DNA of 43,707 nucleotides, from positions 1 through 43,707 of the forward strand of contig CALLPP010000076.1 in NCBI GenBank assembly GCA_938015655.1. The letters run 5' to 3'. Position numbers and translations under genes: made by a program. Positions 36,442-43,707 of this stretch are shown here, one piece after another. How positions within the stretch are numbered: the first letter of the stretch is position 1; the number at the start of each line of letters is the position of its first letter. The stretch comes from an uncultured Algisphaera sp. (GTDB lineage: Bacteria; Planctomycetota; Phycisphaerae; Phycisphaerales; Phycisphaeraceae). Below the pieces are notes generated by a model. The model was not told the DNA's origin. It did no database searches and saw nothing but the letters and a program-made list of their open reading frames with translations.

Positions 36442-36891
36442 ATGCCCACCGACGCCGACCAGCGCCTTATCGACGCCGCCTTCGCCCAGGCCCAGAAGTC
36501 TTACGACCAAGGCGGCCTGCCCATCGGCAGCGTGCTGGCCACCGCCGACGGCACCCTGGTGGCGCAAGGCCACAACGAACGCGTCCAATCCGGCGACCCC
36601 ACCGCTCATGCCGAGGTCGTGTGCATCCGCCGCGCCGGCCGCCGCCGCGACTGGCACGCCCTCACCCTCGCCAGCACCCTCAGCCCCTGCATCATGTGTA
36701 CCGGCACCAGCCTGCTCTACCGTATCCCCCGCGTGGTGGTGGGCGAGAACCAAAACTTCCTGGGCGCCGAAAACCTTTTTCGTGAACGCAACGTCGAGCT
36801 TGCCGTGCTTAACGACCCGCGCTGCACCGCGCTCATGGCCCGGTTCATCCGCGAACACCCCGACCTGTGGAATGAAGACATCGGGGTGTGA
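36442..36891 (+). CDS. Cytosine deaminase, fungal (Fcy1-like) type
   Basis: A 149-residue zinc hydrolase that would convert cytosine to uracil for pyrimidine salvage. The zinc site is complete: His56 and catalytic Glu58 in TAHAEVV, and Cys83 and Cys86 in SPCIMCTG. Around it, YDQGGLPIGSVL, IPRVVVGENQNF and the C-terminal DLWNEDIGV closely resemble yeast cytosine deaminase, not tRNA adenosine deaminase (TadA) or guanine deaminase. This differs from the larger CodA enzyme used by E. coli. The stop overlaps a potential GTG for the malic enzyme gene, but that gene has a better start downstream. It probably shares a transcript with the phosphatase gene, 32 bp upstream. Confidence 0.88.
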   Translation: MPTDADQRLIDAAFAQAQKSYDQGGLPIGSVLATADGTLVAQGHNERVQSGDPTAHAEVVCIRRAGRRRDWHALTLASTLSPCIMCTGTSLLYRIPRVVVGENQNFLGAENLFRERNVELAVLNDPRCTALMARFIREHPDLWNEDIGV

Positions 36892-36926
36892 TCACCAGCC
36901 CCAGCAACCCTTACAAGGACCTTTCG

Positions 36927-38102
36927 ATGCCTGACAACGCGATCAACCAACGCAGCCTCGAACTTCACCAGCAACTCCGTGGAAAAATCGGGATCACCAA
37001 CAAGGCCCCGGTTCAGACCCGCGACGACCTGTCACTGGTCTACACCCCCGGCGTGGCCGAACCCTGCCGCGTGATCGCCCAAGACCCCGCCCGGGCCCGC
37101 GAGCTCACCGGCCGCGGCAATGCCGTGGCCATTGTCACCGACGGCTCCGCGGTACTGGGCCTGGGCAACATCGGGCCCCTCGCCGCGTTGCCGGTCATGG
37201 AAGGCAAGGCCATGCTCTTCCGACAGTTCGCCAGCATCGACGCCTGGCCGCTGTGCTTGGACACCCAAGACCCCGACGCCATCGTCGAAACCGTACGCCG
37301 CGTGGCCCCGGGCTTCGGCGGCGTCAACCTCGAAGATATCGCCGCCCCGCGCTGCTTTGAGATCGAAGACCGCCTGCAAGACCTGGGCATTCCCGTCTTT
37401 CACGACGATCAACACGGCACCGCCATCGTGCTACTCGCCGCCCTCATGAACGCCGCCAAAGTTACCGGCCGCCGTCCCGAAGCGCTGCGCGTGGTCATCA
37501 ACGGCGCCGGGGCCGCTGGCACCGCCATCGCCTCACTGCTGCGTTGCGTCGGGCACGACCCCGCCGTCTGCGTGCCGATGCAAGACATCGTGGTCTGCGA
37601 CTCCCAGGGCGCTATCCACCCCGGCCGCGCCGGCCTCTCCGCAGCCAAACAACAGCTGCTGAGGTTCACCAACCGCGACCAACGAAGCGGCTCGCTGCAA
37701 GACATGCTCCGCGACGCGGACGTGTTCATCGGCGTCAGCCGCGGCAACCTACTCACCGCCGACGACGTGGCCACCATGCGGCCCCAGTCCATCGTCCTGG
37801 CCATGGCCAACCCCACCCCCGAAATCATGCCCGACCAAGCCCAACGCGGCGGCGCCGCGGTGGTGGGCACCGGGCGCAGCGACTTTCCCAACCAGGTCAA
37901 CAACCTGCTGGCCTTTCCGGGCATCTTCCGCGGGGCCCTGGACGCCGCCGCCCCCCGCATCACTCCGGCCATGAAGCTCGCCGCCGCCAAAGCACTCGCC
38001 GACGCGGTCGCCGATCCCACCCCCGACCGCGTGCTCCCCGACCCGCTGGACCAAACCGTCGCCCCCCGCGTGGCCGCGGCCGTCGCCGCCGCCGCGGGCT
38101 AG
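36927..38102 (+). CDS. NAD(P)-dependent malic enzyme (short form)
   Basis: A 391-residue oxaloacetate-decarboxylating malate dehydrogenase that links malate and pyruvate. Recognisable blocks are LVYTPGVAEPCR, VTDGSAVLGLGNIGP, EGKAMLFRQFASIDAWPL, then NLEDIAAPRCFEIE with the metal-binding acids. FHDDQHGTAIV, the nucleotide loop NGAGAAGTA and AMANPTPEI follow. It lacks the C-terminal phosphotransacetylase-like domain of MaeB, so it is the short bacterial type. The ATG at 36927, with AAGGA eight bases upstream, is used; the track start is a GTG overlapping the deaminase stop and gives an unconserved extension. Cofactor preference (NAD or NADP) is not evident from the motifs. Confidence 0.93.
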   Translation: MPDNAINQRSLELHQQLRGKIGITNKAPVQTRDDLSLVYTPGVAEPCRVIAQDPARARELTGRGNAVAIVTDGSAVLGLGNIGPLAALPVMEGKAMLFRQFASIDAWPLCLDTQDPDAIVETVRRVAPGFGGVNLEDIAAPRCFEIEDRLQDLGIPVFHDDQHGTAIVLLAALMNAAKVTGRRPEALRVVINGAGAAGTAIASLLRCVGHDPAVCVPMQDIVVCDSQGAIHPGRAGLSAAKQQLLRFTNRDQRSGSLQDMLRDADVFIGVSRGNLLTADDVATMRPQSIVLAMANPTPEIMPDQAQRGGAAVVGTGRSDFPNQVNNLLAFPGIFRGALDAAAPRITPAMKLAAAKALADAVADPTPDRVLPDPLDQTVAPRVAAAVAAAAG

Positions 38103-38203
38103 AGCGCCGACCGCCCCCCCCCGGCGACCATCCGCCGCAAAGCGCCTGCTAAACTGCCAAATTCTTCGGCTCCGCCCGCTCCGCGCTCACCCCGGACGAC
38201 CCC

Positions 38204-39298
38204 ATGCCCACCGCTCACCGCATCCACAACTTTTCCGCCGGCCCCTGCACCCTGCCGCTTCCCGTTCTCCAGCAAATCCAGGCCGAACTGATCGACTTCA
38301 ACGGCAACGGCATGTCCGTGGTCGAAATGAGCCACCGCTCCAAACCTGTGGTCGAAGTCCACGAACGCGCCCTGCAGTCGGTGCGCGATCTGCTGGCCGT
38401 GCCTGACACCCACCACGTGCTGTTCTTGGGTGGCGGCGCCACCTTTCAGTTCGGCATGCTCCCGCTGAACCTCCTGCACGGCGGCCAAAAAGCGGACTAC
38501 ACCCACTCGGGCGCCTGGGCCAAAAAAGCCATCGCCGACGCCAAGGCTGCGGGCGGCGACATCCGTCTTGCCTTCGACGGCACCGAACACGCCTACACCA
38601 CCCTGCCCAACCCCGCAACCCAGTCGTCGTCGCCCGAAAGCGTTTACTACCACCTGACCAGCAACGAGACTATCGGCGGGCTGCAGTGGAAAGACTTCCC
38701 CCGGGTCGATGCCCCGCTGGTGGCAGACATGAGCAGCGACTTTTTGAGCCGCCCGATCGACTGGTCGCGCTTCGGCCTGGTGTACGCCGGTGCCCAGAAA
38801 AACATCGGTCCTGCGGGCGTTTGCGTGGTGATCATCAGCGATGAGCTACTACAGCAGTGCAACGGCCAGCAGGTCAACTACCTCAACTACGCCAACCACG
38901 TCAAAGGCGAGTCGATGCTCAACACCCCGCCGGTCTTCCAGATCTACGCCGTGGGACTGGTACTGGACTGGCTCAAATCTCACGGTGGCGTCGCCTGGGC
39001 TCAGCAGGCCGCCGCCAAGCGCAGCGGCGTACTCTACGACGTTATCGCCAAAAGTGGCGGGTTCTACCGCTGCCCCGTCGATGAGCGTTACCGCTCGTCG
39101 ATGAACGTAGTCTTCCGCCTACCCGACGAAACTCTCGAAGCCACCTTCATAAAAAGCGCCGCCGCCCAGGGCCTCGACGGGCTCAAAGGCCACCGCAGCG
39201 TCGGCGGCTGCCGGGCATCGGTCTACAACGCCATGCCACAGGCCGGCGCCGAGGCGTTGGCTCATTTCATGCACGATTTTGCGGCCTCCCACGGTTGA
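38204..39298 (+). CDS. serC: Phosphoserine aminotransferase SerC
   Basis: A 364-residue PLP enzyme of the class V fold. It makes 3-phosphoserine from 3-phosphohydroxypyruvate and glutamate in serine synthesis and also serves pyridoxal phosphate synthesis. NFSAGPCTLPLPVLQ is the standard start. LFLGGGATFQF binds the cofactor phosphate, and Lys199 in YAGAQKNIGPAG carries the Schiff base. The C-terminal LKGHRSVGGCRASVYNAMP is strongly conserved. The ATG at 38204 starts in a CCCCATGCC context. It follows malic enzyme by 101 bp. A serA homologue is not in the window. Confidence 0.95.
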   Translation: MPTAHRIHNFSAGPCTLPLPVLQQIQAELIDFNGNGMSVVEMSHRSKPVVEVHERALQSVRDLLAVPDTHHVLFLGGGATFQFGMLPLNLLHGGQKADYTHSGAWAKKAIADAKAAGGDIRLAFDGTEHAYTTLPNPATQSSSPESVYYHLTSNETIGGLQWKDFPRVDAPLVADMSSDFLSRPIDWSRFGLVYAGAQKNIGPAGVCVVIISDELLQQCNGQQVNYLNYANHVKGESMLNTPPVFQIYAVGLVLDWLKSHGGVAWAQQAAAKRSGVLYDVIAKSGGFYRCPVDERYRSSMNVVFRLPDETLEATFIKSAAAQGLDGLKGHRSVGGCRASVYNAMPQAGAEALAHFMHDFAASHG

Positions 39299-39432
39299 TC
39301 AGGGCAGTAAACCGCAGAGCATCCAACCCGCCCCACGACTCGCCATAGTCAACAAGGTACCCCCGGTTTCCGAAGGCGCAACAATCAAAAACGATCCGTA
39401 GCGTGAAACCAGGGAAAACACTTATGCCCTGT

Positions 39433-39444
39433 ACAAGCGCTTGT
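39433..39444. promoter_or_regulatory. 12-bp perfect palindrome upstream of the GspB-like gene
   Basis: ACAAGCGCTTGT lies in a moderately AT-rich intergenic stretch (39299-39575), 132 bp before the next start codon. It could be an operator half-pair; no factor is suggested. Confidence 0.25.
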
Positions 39445-39575
39445 TTCAACGTCCCGCGGGGCATCTAAAAGCCCTCCACAGCACCCCAACTATGGACACC
39501 ACCTCAAAATGAGGTTGATTTATAAACCACCCTTTGGATCAAGCCGATGTTGCGCTAGTCTAAAGGATCCCCAAT

Positions 39576-40550
39576 ATGCCCGATACGCCCGACGCCCAGA
39601 GTCAGATTCCCCCGGCGCCCACGCAAATGGTCTACGCCGTGCGTGGCACCGATCGAATCAGTGGCCAAGAAGTAAATACCGTCATCGAGGCCCCCAACGT
39701 CAAAGCAGCACGACGGATTACCGACCGCAAAAGCCTCGATGTCGCCGAGCTCAGCGTGATGCACCCCCTCAACGGGAAAAACGCATTGCTCGCCGCGCAG
39801 GCCAATCCAGAAGACCGCTTCAACCAATCCCGTTCCTCCGCACCTCTCGCTGAGGTGGAGCCGCCCCCCAGCACCGAATTCGAAACCACACCTAAAGCCC
39901 AGACGGCGGACAGCGCGCCCCCTACACAAGCTCCCCCCCTCCACACAACCCCTGCTTCCTTCCCGCAACGCGCTCCCAACTTTTCTGGCCCGGCAAAGGT
40001 TGAGAGCGCAACCGCGGGCCTCCCCTGGCCCGGCAGCTTCGCCGCAGCGGTGCTGCTCACGGGCCTGAGCGGCCTGGTGTACTTCGCCATCACTCACCAT
40101 CAGCCCGAGGGCGCGCTGGCCGGTCACGTGTCCTCCCCCCCCCGCCAAGCAACGGCGGCCGTCGCTTCTCGCACCGACGACCTAGGCATCATCGACGTTG
40201 CCGGGCTGATCGCCGCGGCTCAATCCACACCGCCAGCCCCCATCCTCCCGCGTTCGCAGCGGGGACCGGGCCAGAGCGCGTATCTGCTTCCAGCTTCGCC
40301 CGACGACCAACGCTTCGTCACCATGCCGGTACAGCACGACAAGTCCGGATCACTCGTGCTCACCGCAGTGTCACGCCGCAACCACAACCGCCCCGCCACC
40401 GCCACTGTCAACAGGCAATCGCTCCGTCCGGGCCAGTCGGTCAACGGACACACCCTTGTCCAAATTCTCGACGATTCGGTCGTGTTCGAACGCAACGGAC
40501 ATCTGATTGCCGTGGATCTGACCACACAGGCGCACCCCGCTTCTCACTAG
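39576..40550 (+). CDS. One-pass membrane protein with GspF-N-like start and GspB-like end
   Basis: A 324-residue protein. Residues about 18-62 (VYAVRGTDRISGQEVNTVIE) look like the GspF-N module. A long Pro/Ala/Thr-rich linker follows, then one membrane helix (SFAAAVLLTGLSGLVYFAI, about 154-172). A periplasmic region ends in NRQSLRPGQSVNGHTLVQIL and DSVVFERNGHLIAVDL. That closing segment resembles the C-terminal domain of type II secretion protein GspB. No other secretion genes are nearby, so a type II secretion role is only a suggestion. GGA lies 10 bases before the ATG. The TAG stop codon forms the left end of the long palindrome at 40547. The N-terminal module is shared with the MamK-neighbour protein. 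Confidence 0.7.
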   Translation: MPDTPDAQSQIPPAPTQMVYAVRGTDRISGQEVNTVIEAPNVKAARRITDRKSLDVAELSVMHPLNGKNALLAAQANPEDRFNQSRSSAPLAEVEPPPSTEFETTPKAQTADSAPPTQAPPLHTTPASFPQRAPNFSGPAKVESATAGLPWPGSFAAAVLLTGLSGLVYFAITHHQPEGALAGHVSSPPRQATAAVASRTDDLGIIDVAGLIAAAQSTPPAPILPRSQRGPGQSAYLLPASPDDQRFVTMPVQHDKSGSLVLTAVSRRNHNRPATATVNRQSLRPGQSVNGHTLVQILDDSVVFERNGHLIAVDLTTQAHPASH

Positions 40551-40621
40551 AGCACCGCATTAGATGATTCAACCGCCGTGCCTGCCGGTAGCCGGTCAAA
40601 TCATCTAATGCAGCACTCTAG
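40547..40621 (-). repeat. 75-bp palindromic element with 29-bp arms
   Basis: The two arms begin and end with CTAGAG/CTCTAG and share GCATTAGATGATT, enclosing a 17-base loop. There are five mismatches on the plus strand, all of the C-A type; on the minus strand these become G-U pairs, so a minus-strand RNA would pair along the full arm. It lies between convergent genes and could terminate the ABC gene transcript, or be a small transposable relic whose TA ends mark the insertion. The left end supplies the stop codon of the upstream gene. Confidence 0.75.
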
Positions 40622-40661
40622 CGCGCGTCAGCTTTCACACGTAGGATTTTTCGGCGGCTCG

Positions 40662-42532
40662 CTAGGCCTCGCCTGCCTGCACAAATTCTCGATACAACCC
40701 CGCGTACGCGCCGCCTTGTTTCAACAGCGTTTCATGGCTGCCGCGCTCCACCACCCGGCCCTGATCCAGTACCAGCACCGCCGTGGCATGGCGGATCGTG
40801 CTCAGGCGGTGGGCCACCACAAAGCTCGTCCGTCCGGCCAAAAGCACCGTCAATGCTTTTTGAATGCGGACCTCGGTCATCGTGTCCACGCTGCTGGTCG
40901 CCTCGTCCAAGATCAAAATCCGGGGGTCGGCCAGCATCGCCCGGGCAAAACACACCAGCTGCCGCTGGCCCAGGCTCAGCCCCCCGCCCTGCTCGCCCAC
41001 CTCGGTCCGCAGCCCCTGCGGGAGCTGCTCCAGAAGATCCAGGCAGTCCAGCCGCCGCGCGGCGTCGACCACGACCTCGTCGCTCGCCCCGGGACGCCCC
41101 ACACGGATATTGTCCATCACCGTGCCGGTGAACAAAAAGTTGCTTTGCAACACCACGCCCACCTGGGCCAGCAGCCCGTCGGTCCGCAGGGCAAACACGT
41201 CATTCCCGTCCACGGTCACCCGCCCGCGGGTGGGCAGGTAAAACTTCGTGATCAACTTAATAACCGTGCTCTTACCACTCCCGGTATGGCCCACCAGGGC
41301 CACGGTGTCCCCGGGCTTGGCGGTAAAACACACCCCGTGCAGCACCGGGTGGTCTGGGTCGTACCCGAACGACACGTCTTCAAACACCACCACGCCGCGC
41401 AGCCCCCCCGGATCCGTTGCGGTATCGCTCTCCAACTTTTCGGGCACAGTGTCGAACAGGCTGAAGATGCGTTCGGCCCCCGCCATCGCGGTCAGCGCCG
41501 TGTTGTACTGCACCGCGATCACACGGATCGGCCCGAAGAAAATCGGGATCATGAACCAGAACACCACCAGCGTCTGAAACGTCGCCCCCGGGTCGCCCTC
41601 GCCAGTGCCGCCCAGCACCTGCCACCCCGCCAGCAGCGTCAGCACCGCGATCACAAACTGGCTCTTGAACTCGAGCAGCGGAAGCTGCGTGCCGCTCAGC
41701 CGCGACTGCGCCAGATTGTAATCACCGTGGTCGCGCACCAGCGCCCGAAACAACTTCGCGTTCACGTCCTGCCGGATGAAACCCTGAGTCACCCGCACCC
41801 CGCTCACACTCTCAGCAATGGTGGCGGTCACTCGGCTAAAACTCTCTTGAATGTCCCGGGCGCTCTCGGCCAGCCGCTTGGTAAACCGGCGGTTGACCAG
41901 GTAAATCACCGGCACCATGGCCAACACGAAGCCAAACAACAGCGGGTTGTAGAACATCATCACCCCCGCGGCCACCAGCATGCTGCCGCCCTGCACCAGG
42001 CTGACAAACAGTGTGTCCTGAACGCCCATGCGCACCGCCTCGGCGTCCGACGCCACGCGGCTAATCACCCGCCCGATCTTTGTACGGTCGTAAAACCGCA
42101 TGCTCATCCGCTGCAGGTGGGCAAAAATATCGCGCCGTAAATCGTGTACCACGCTCTCCCCAAACTCTAACGCCATCTTCTGGCGGTAGCGCAGCGTCCC
42201 CTGGGTAAACACCACCGCGGCAAAAAATACCAACGCCCCCCACGCCGTGCCCACCGCGTCGCGTCGCGCCGCGCCAGAGGCCCGTTGATCACCGACGCCA
42301 GGATCCACGCCGACGCGGGCACCTGAACCGCGCGCAACGCCACCACCACCAGCAGCCAGTTGCGCTGGCGGCGGTGCGGCGACGTGTATCGCCACAGCCG
42401 GCGGATCAACGCCAGGCTCAGCGGCTGCTGCCCCCGCTCGTCCTCTCCGCTTGGCGTCGTGGTCAGCCGCGTTGCGTAGGCCGACGTGCCGTGCTCCGGC
42501 GCCGGCAGCGGAATGTTTTTTGTCCTATCCAC
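40662..42532 (-). pseudogene. ABC exporter subunit (membrane plus ATPase domains), frameshifted near the N-terminus
   Basis: Two frames together encode one type I ABC exporter half. The first, from a GTG at 42532 with GGAG upstream, gives LALIRRLWRYTSPHRRQRNW through INGPLARRDA. The second gives VGTAWGALVFFAAVVFTQG to the end. The break coincides with a tandem duplication GCGTC-GCGTC at 42256-42265; removing one copy restores a single 621-residue ORF. The ATPase domain is complete: Walker A GHTGSGKST, signature LSLGQRQL (altered from LSGGQ), Walker B ILILDEATSSVD with its catalytic Glu, and H-loop VVAHRLST. With the upstream subunit it would form a heterodimer with one degenerate site. Translation could start again inside the second frame, but that would lose the first membrane helix. 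A sequencing error cannot be excluded. Confidence 0.85.
42256..42265. repeat. 5-bp tandem duplication causing the frameshift
   Basis: GCGTCGCGTC on the plus strand. Deleting five bases joins RRDA directly to VGTAWGALVFF, the sequence expected in this ABC family. Confidence 0.75.
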
Positions 42533-42542
42533 GATGGATCTC

Positions 42543-42848
42543 CGACAACGAAGAAATGCTGCGCTTATCCACAGAGACACAGAGAAGGCACCGGGGCAAA
42601 CCCCGTCGCTGCCCAATCCGATGCCGCTCGCGGAAGAAAAAACCCCCGTTTAGTCAGCCAGACGGGGTCTGCTCCCGCCTCCACGTCATCACGCCTCATC
42701 GTTTTCGACATCCACTCGCGGGCAGCCCTCACCAAAATCGCCGAGGCACGCCTCCCTTCAACCGTCACACGGCATTCGGAGGCCTTGCTCTGTACCTCCG
42801 CGCCTCTGCGCTTTCTGTGGATGAGCGCAGCGACGGCTTTCGTTGTCG
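42543..42848. mobile_element. 306-bp inverted-repeat element between the two ABC subunit genes
   Basis: The left arm (42543-42575) has CGACAACGAA, five bases, then GCTGCGCTTATCCACAGA. The right arm (42814-42848), in reverse complement, has CGACAACGAA, seven bases, then GCTGCGCTCATCCACAGA with one mismatch. Inside each arm are purine-rich stretches like AGACACAGAGA, a repeat style often seen in intergenic regions. The element lies between the stop of one ABC gene and the ribosome binding site of the next, and holds no convincing ORF. It looks like a miniature inverted-repeat element, but no target-site duplication was found. Confidence 0.6.
42637..42667 (-). terminator. Rho-independent terminator inside the inverted-repeat element
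   Basis: On the minus strand CCCCGTCT pairs with AAACGGGG (one mismatch) around an 8-base loop, followed by G and six T residues. It would uncouple the downstream ABC gene from the upstream one. Confidence 0.75.
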
Positions 42849-42869
42849 AACCCGGGCGTCGCAGAATAC

Positions 42870-43616
42870 TCACGCCCCACCCCCGCCCCGGTTTCCATCC
42901 ACGTCCATCCCCAGCAGCCGGCGTGACCCATCGTCCGCCGCCTGCACGTCCGCCGCGTGTTTGTACATCCCCTCCTGAGCCATCAGCTCATCGTGCGTAC
43001 CGCACTGCACCACCCGCCCGCGCTGCAGCACCACGATTCGGTCCGCACGCCGCAGCGTGCTCATCCGGTGAGCCACCACAAAAGTGGTGCGGCCGTGCAT
43101 CGCTCGGTCCATCGCGCCTAAAATTTCCTGCTCGGTCTCCGGGTCGATTGCTGCGGTCGGATCATCCAAAAGCAGCAGCGGCGGATCGGTCAGCAGCGCC
43201 CGGGCAATCGCGATCCGCTGGCGCTGCCCGCCCGACAAGTTGCCTCCACCCTCGGTCAGCAGCGTGTCGTAGCCTCGCTCCAGATCGTTGGCGATAAACC
43301 CGTGGGCCTGGGCGATCTCCGCGGCACGACGCACCTGCTGGGCCGTGGCCTCGGGCCGGCCAAACGCGATGTTCTCCGCCACCGTATTGCTAAACAGGAA
43401 GCTCTCTTGGAACACAATGCCGATGTTGCCGCGTAGCGTCTGCAAGTCCAGCCGCCGCAGGTCCGTGCCGTCCAGGGTCACCCGCCCCTCACTCGGGTCG
43501 TAAAAACGTGGCAGAAGCGACAGCAGCGTGCTCTTGCCCGACCCGGTCGTGCCCAGCACCGCCACGCACTCCCCGGGCTGGTTTAACCGACAGGGGGAAA
43601 GGACCGCCTTCTTCAC
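42870..43616 (-). pseudogene. ABC exporter subunit, ATPase domain only (5' truncated)
   Basis: 248 residues beginning at a GTG at 43616. Homology to ABC exporters starts abruptly at PGECVAVLGTTGSGKST (43577). It runs through Q-loop VFQESFLFSN, signature LSGGQRQRIA, Walker B LLLLDDPTAAID and H-loop VVAHRMST. The membrane domain and the first strands of the ATPase, including the A-loop aromatic, are missing, and an in-frame TAG lies about 20 bases before the GTG. Asp replaces the usual catalytic Glu after Walker B, as in the degenerate half of heterodimeric exporters, matching the LSLGQ signature of the partner. The DNA upstream of 43578 encodes nothing ABC-like in any frame, so a deletion, rearrangement, insertion or assembly join is likely there. 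Confidence 0.75.
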
Positions 43617-43653
43617 TGAGGACGATCCGGGATTGGCCTAAAGGAGATCGGCG

Positions 43654-43707
43654 TTAAGCTGCGTCTTCTTCTGCCAAGAAGGCCGGCAGATCCGCATCAG
43701 CCCCGGC
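43654..43707 (-). CDS. C-terminal end of an unrecognised ORF at the window edge (partial)
   Basis: The minus-strand frame is open from the window edge to a TAA at 43654-43656, giving AGADADLPAFLAEEDAA as a C-terminus. It is too short to assign. Its position next to the ABC truncation makes a transposase or other foreign gene tail possible, but nothing in the 17 residues proves it. Confidence 0.3.
   Translation of the reverse strand, partial: AGADADLPAFLAEEDAA

Noticed and set aside
36888-36926. GTG start of the malic enzyme gene overlapping the deaminase stop
   Set aside because: The extra 13 residues are not conserved, and the ATG at 36927 has a good ribosome site.
39576-40550. Type II secretion operon
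   Set aside because: Only a GspF-N-like module and a GspB-like end are present; there is no GspD, E, G or true F, so a secretion machine is not supported here.
40578-42140. 520-residue plus-strand ORF
   Set aside because: It is antisense to the ABC exporter gene and has a His/Gln/Pro-rich shadow composition with no recognisable domain.
42374-43297. 307-residue plus-strand ORF across the ABC locus
   Set aside because: It runs antisense through both ABC fragments and the inverted-repeat element, and its composition is Arg/Pro/Ser-rich noise.

Overview
The window reads as chromosomal DNA from a very GC-rich Gram-negative bacterium. Long GC-rich ORFs, an LptD-type outer-membrane protein beside an AsmA-like protein, proteins with a GspF-N-like module, and the general gene style point to the Planctomycetota, most likely class Phycisphaerae. 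That placement is an inference; the window holds no rRNA, tRNA or marker protein I could use to confirm it. I saw no CRISPR array, prophage or complete insertion sequence. Both edges cut through genes.

Layout. 1-4.4 kb: the tail of an unrecognised gene, a PEGA/TolB-like lipoprotein, thiG and thiS (thiazole synthesis) split by an antisense methyltransferase, and a PmtA-like methyltransferase. 4.4-14.1 kb: an envelope-biogenesis block with an LptD-like protein, a PpiD/SurA-like membrane-anchored chaperone and a 1250-residue AsmA-like protein, plus a divergent stand-alone tRNA-binding protein. 14.1-18.0 kb: bioD, a small helical protein, a group II truncated hemoglobin, an AEC-family transporter and a Tat-exported aldo/keto reductase. 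18.2-21.5 kb: a coiled-coil protein, a short HPF/RaiA-type ribosome factor and a chemoreceptor. 21.9-24.0 kb: an actin homologue close to magnetosome MamK, with an unusual upstream partner protein. 24.3-29.4 kb: a secreted alpha/beta-hydrolase divergent from a GH2 beta-galactosidase. 29.5-34.7 kb: an RMD1/DUF155 membrane protein, then a CHASE4 histidine kinase translationally coupled to a REC-GGDEF-EAL regulator. 34.7-39.3 kb: rsgA, a low-molecular-weight protein-tyrosine phosphatase, a fungal-type cytosine deaminase, malic enzyme and serC. 39.6-40.6 kb: a one-pass membrane protein with GspF-N-like and GspB-like ends, closed by a long palindrome. 40.6-43.7 kb: a decaying heterodimeric ABC exporter locus.

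How the genes work together. The lptD / PpiD-like / AsmA-like neighbours make a coherent outer-membrane assembly set. The kinase and the c-di-GMP enzyme form one signalling unit, and the chemoreceptor adds another sensory input. The most unusual unit is the two-gene MamK-like actin locus, which has no magnetosome genes around it. Its partner joins a GspF-N-like N-terminus to a glycine-rich linker and an Ala/Lys-rich tail. A second protein 16 kb away carries a similar N-terminal module. The ABC locus shows three independent signs of decay: a 5-bp tandem duplication that breaks frame, a 306-bp inverted-repeat element between the two subunit genes, and loss of the 5' half of the upstream subunit.
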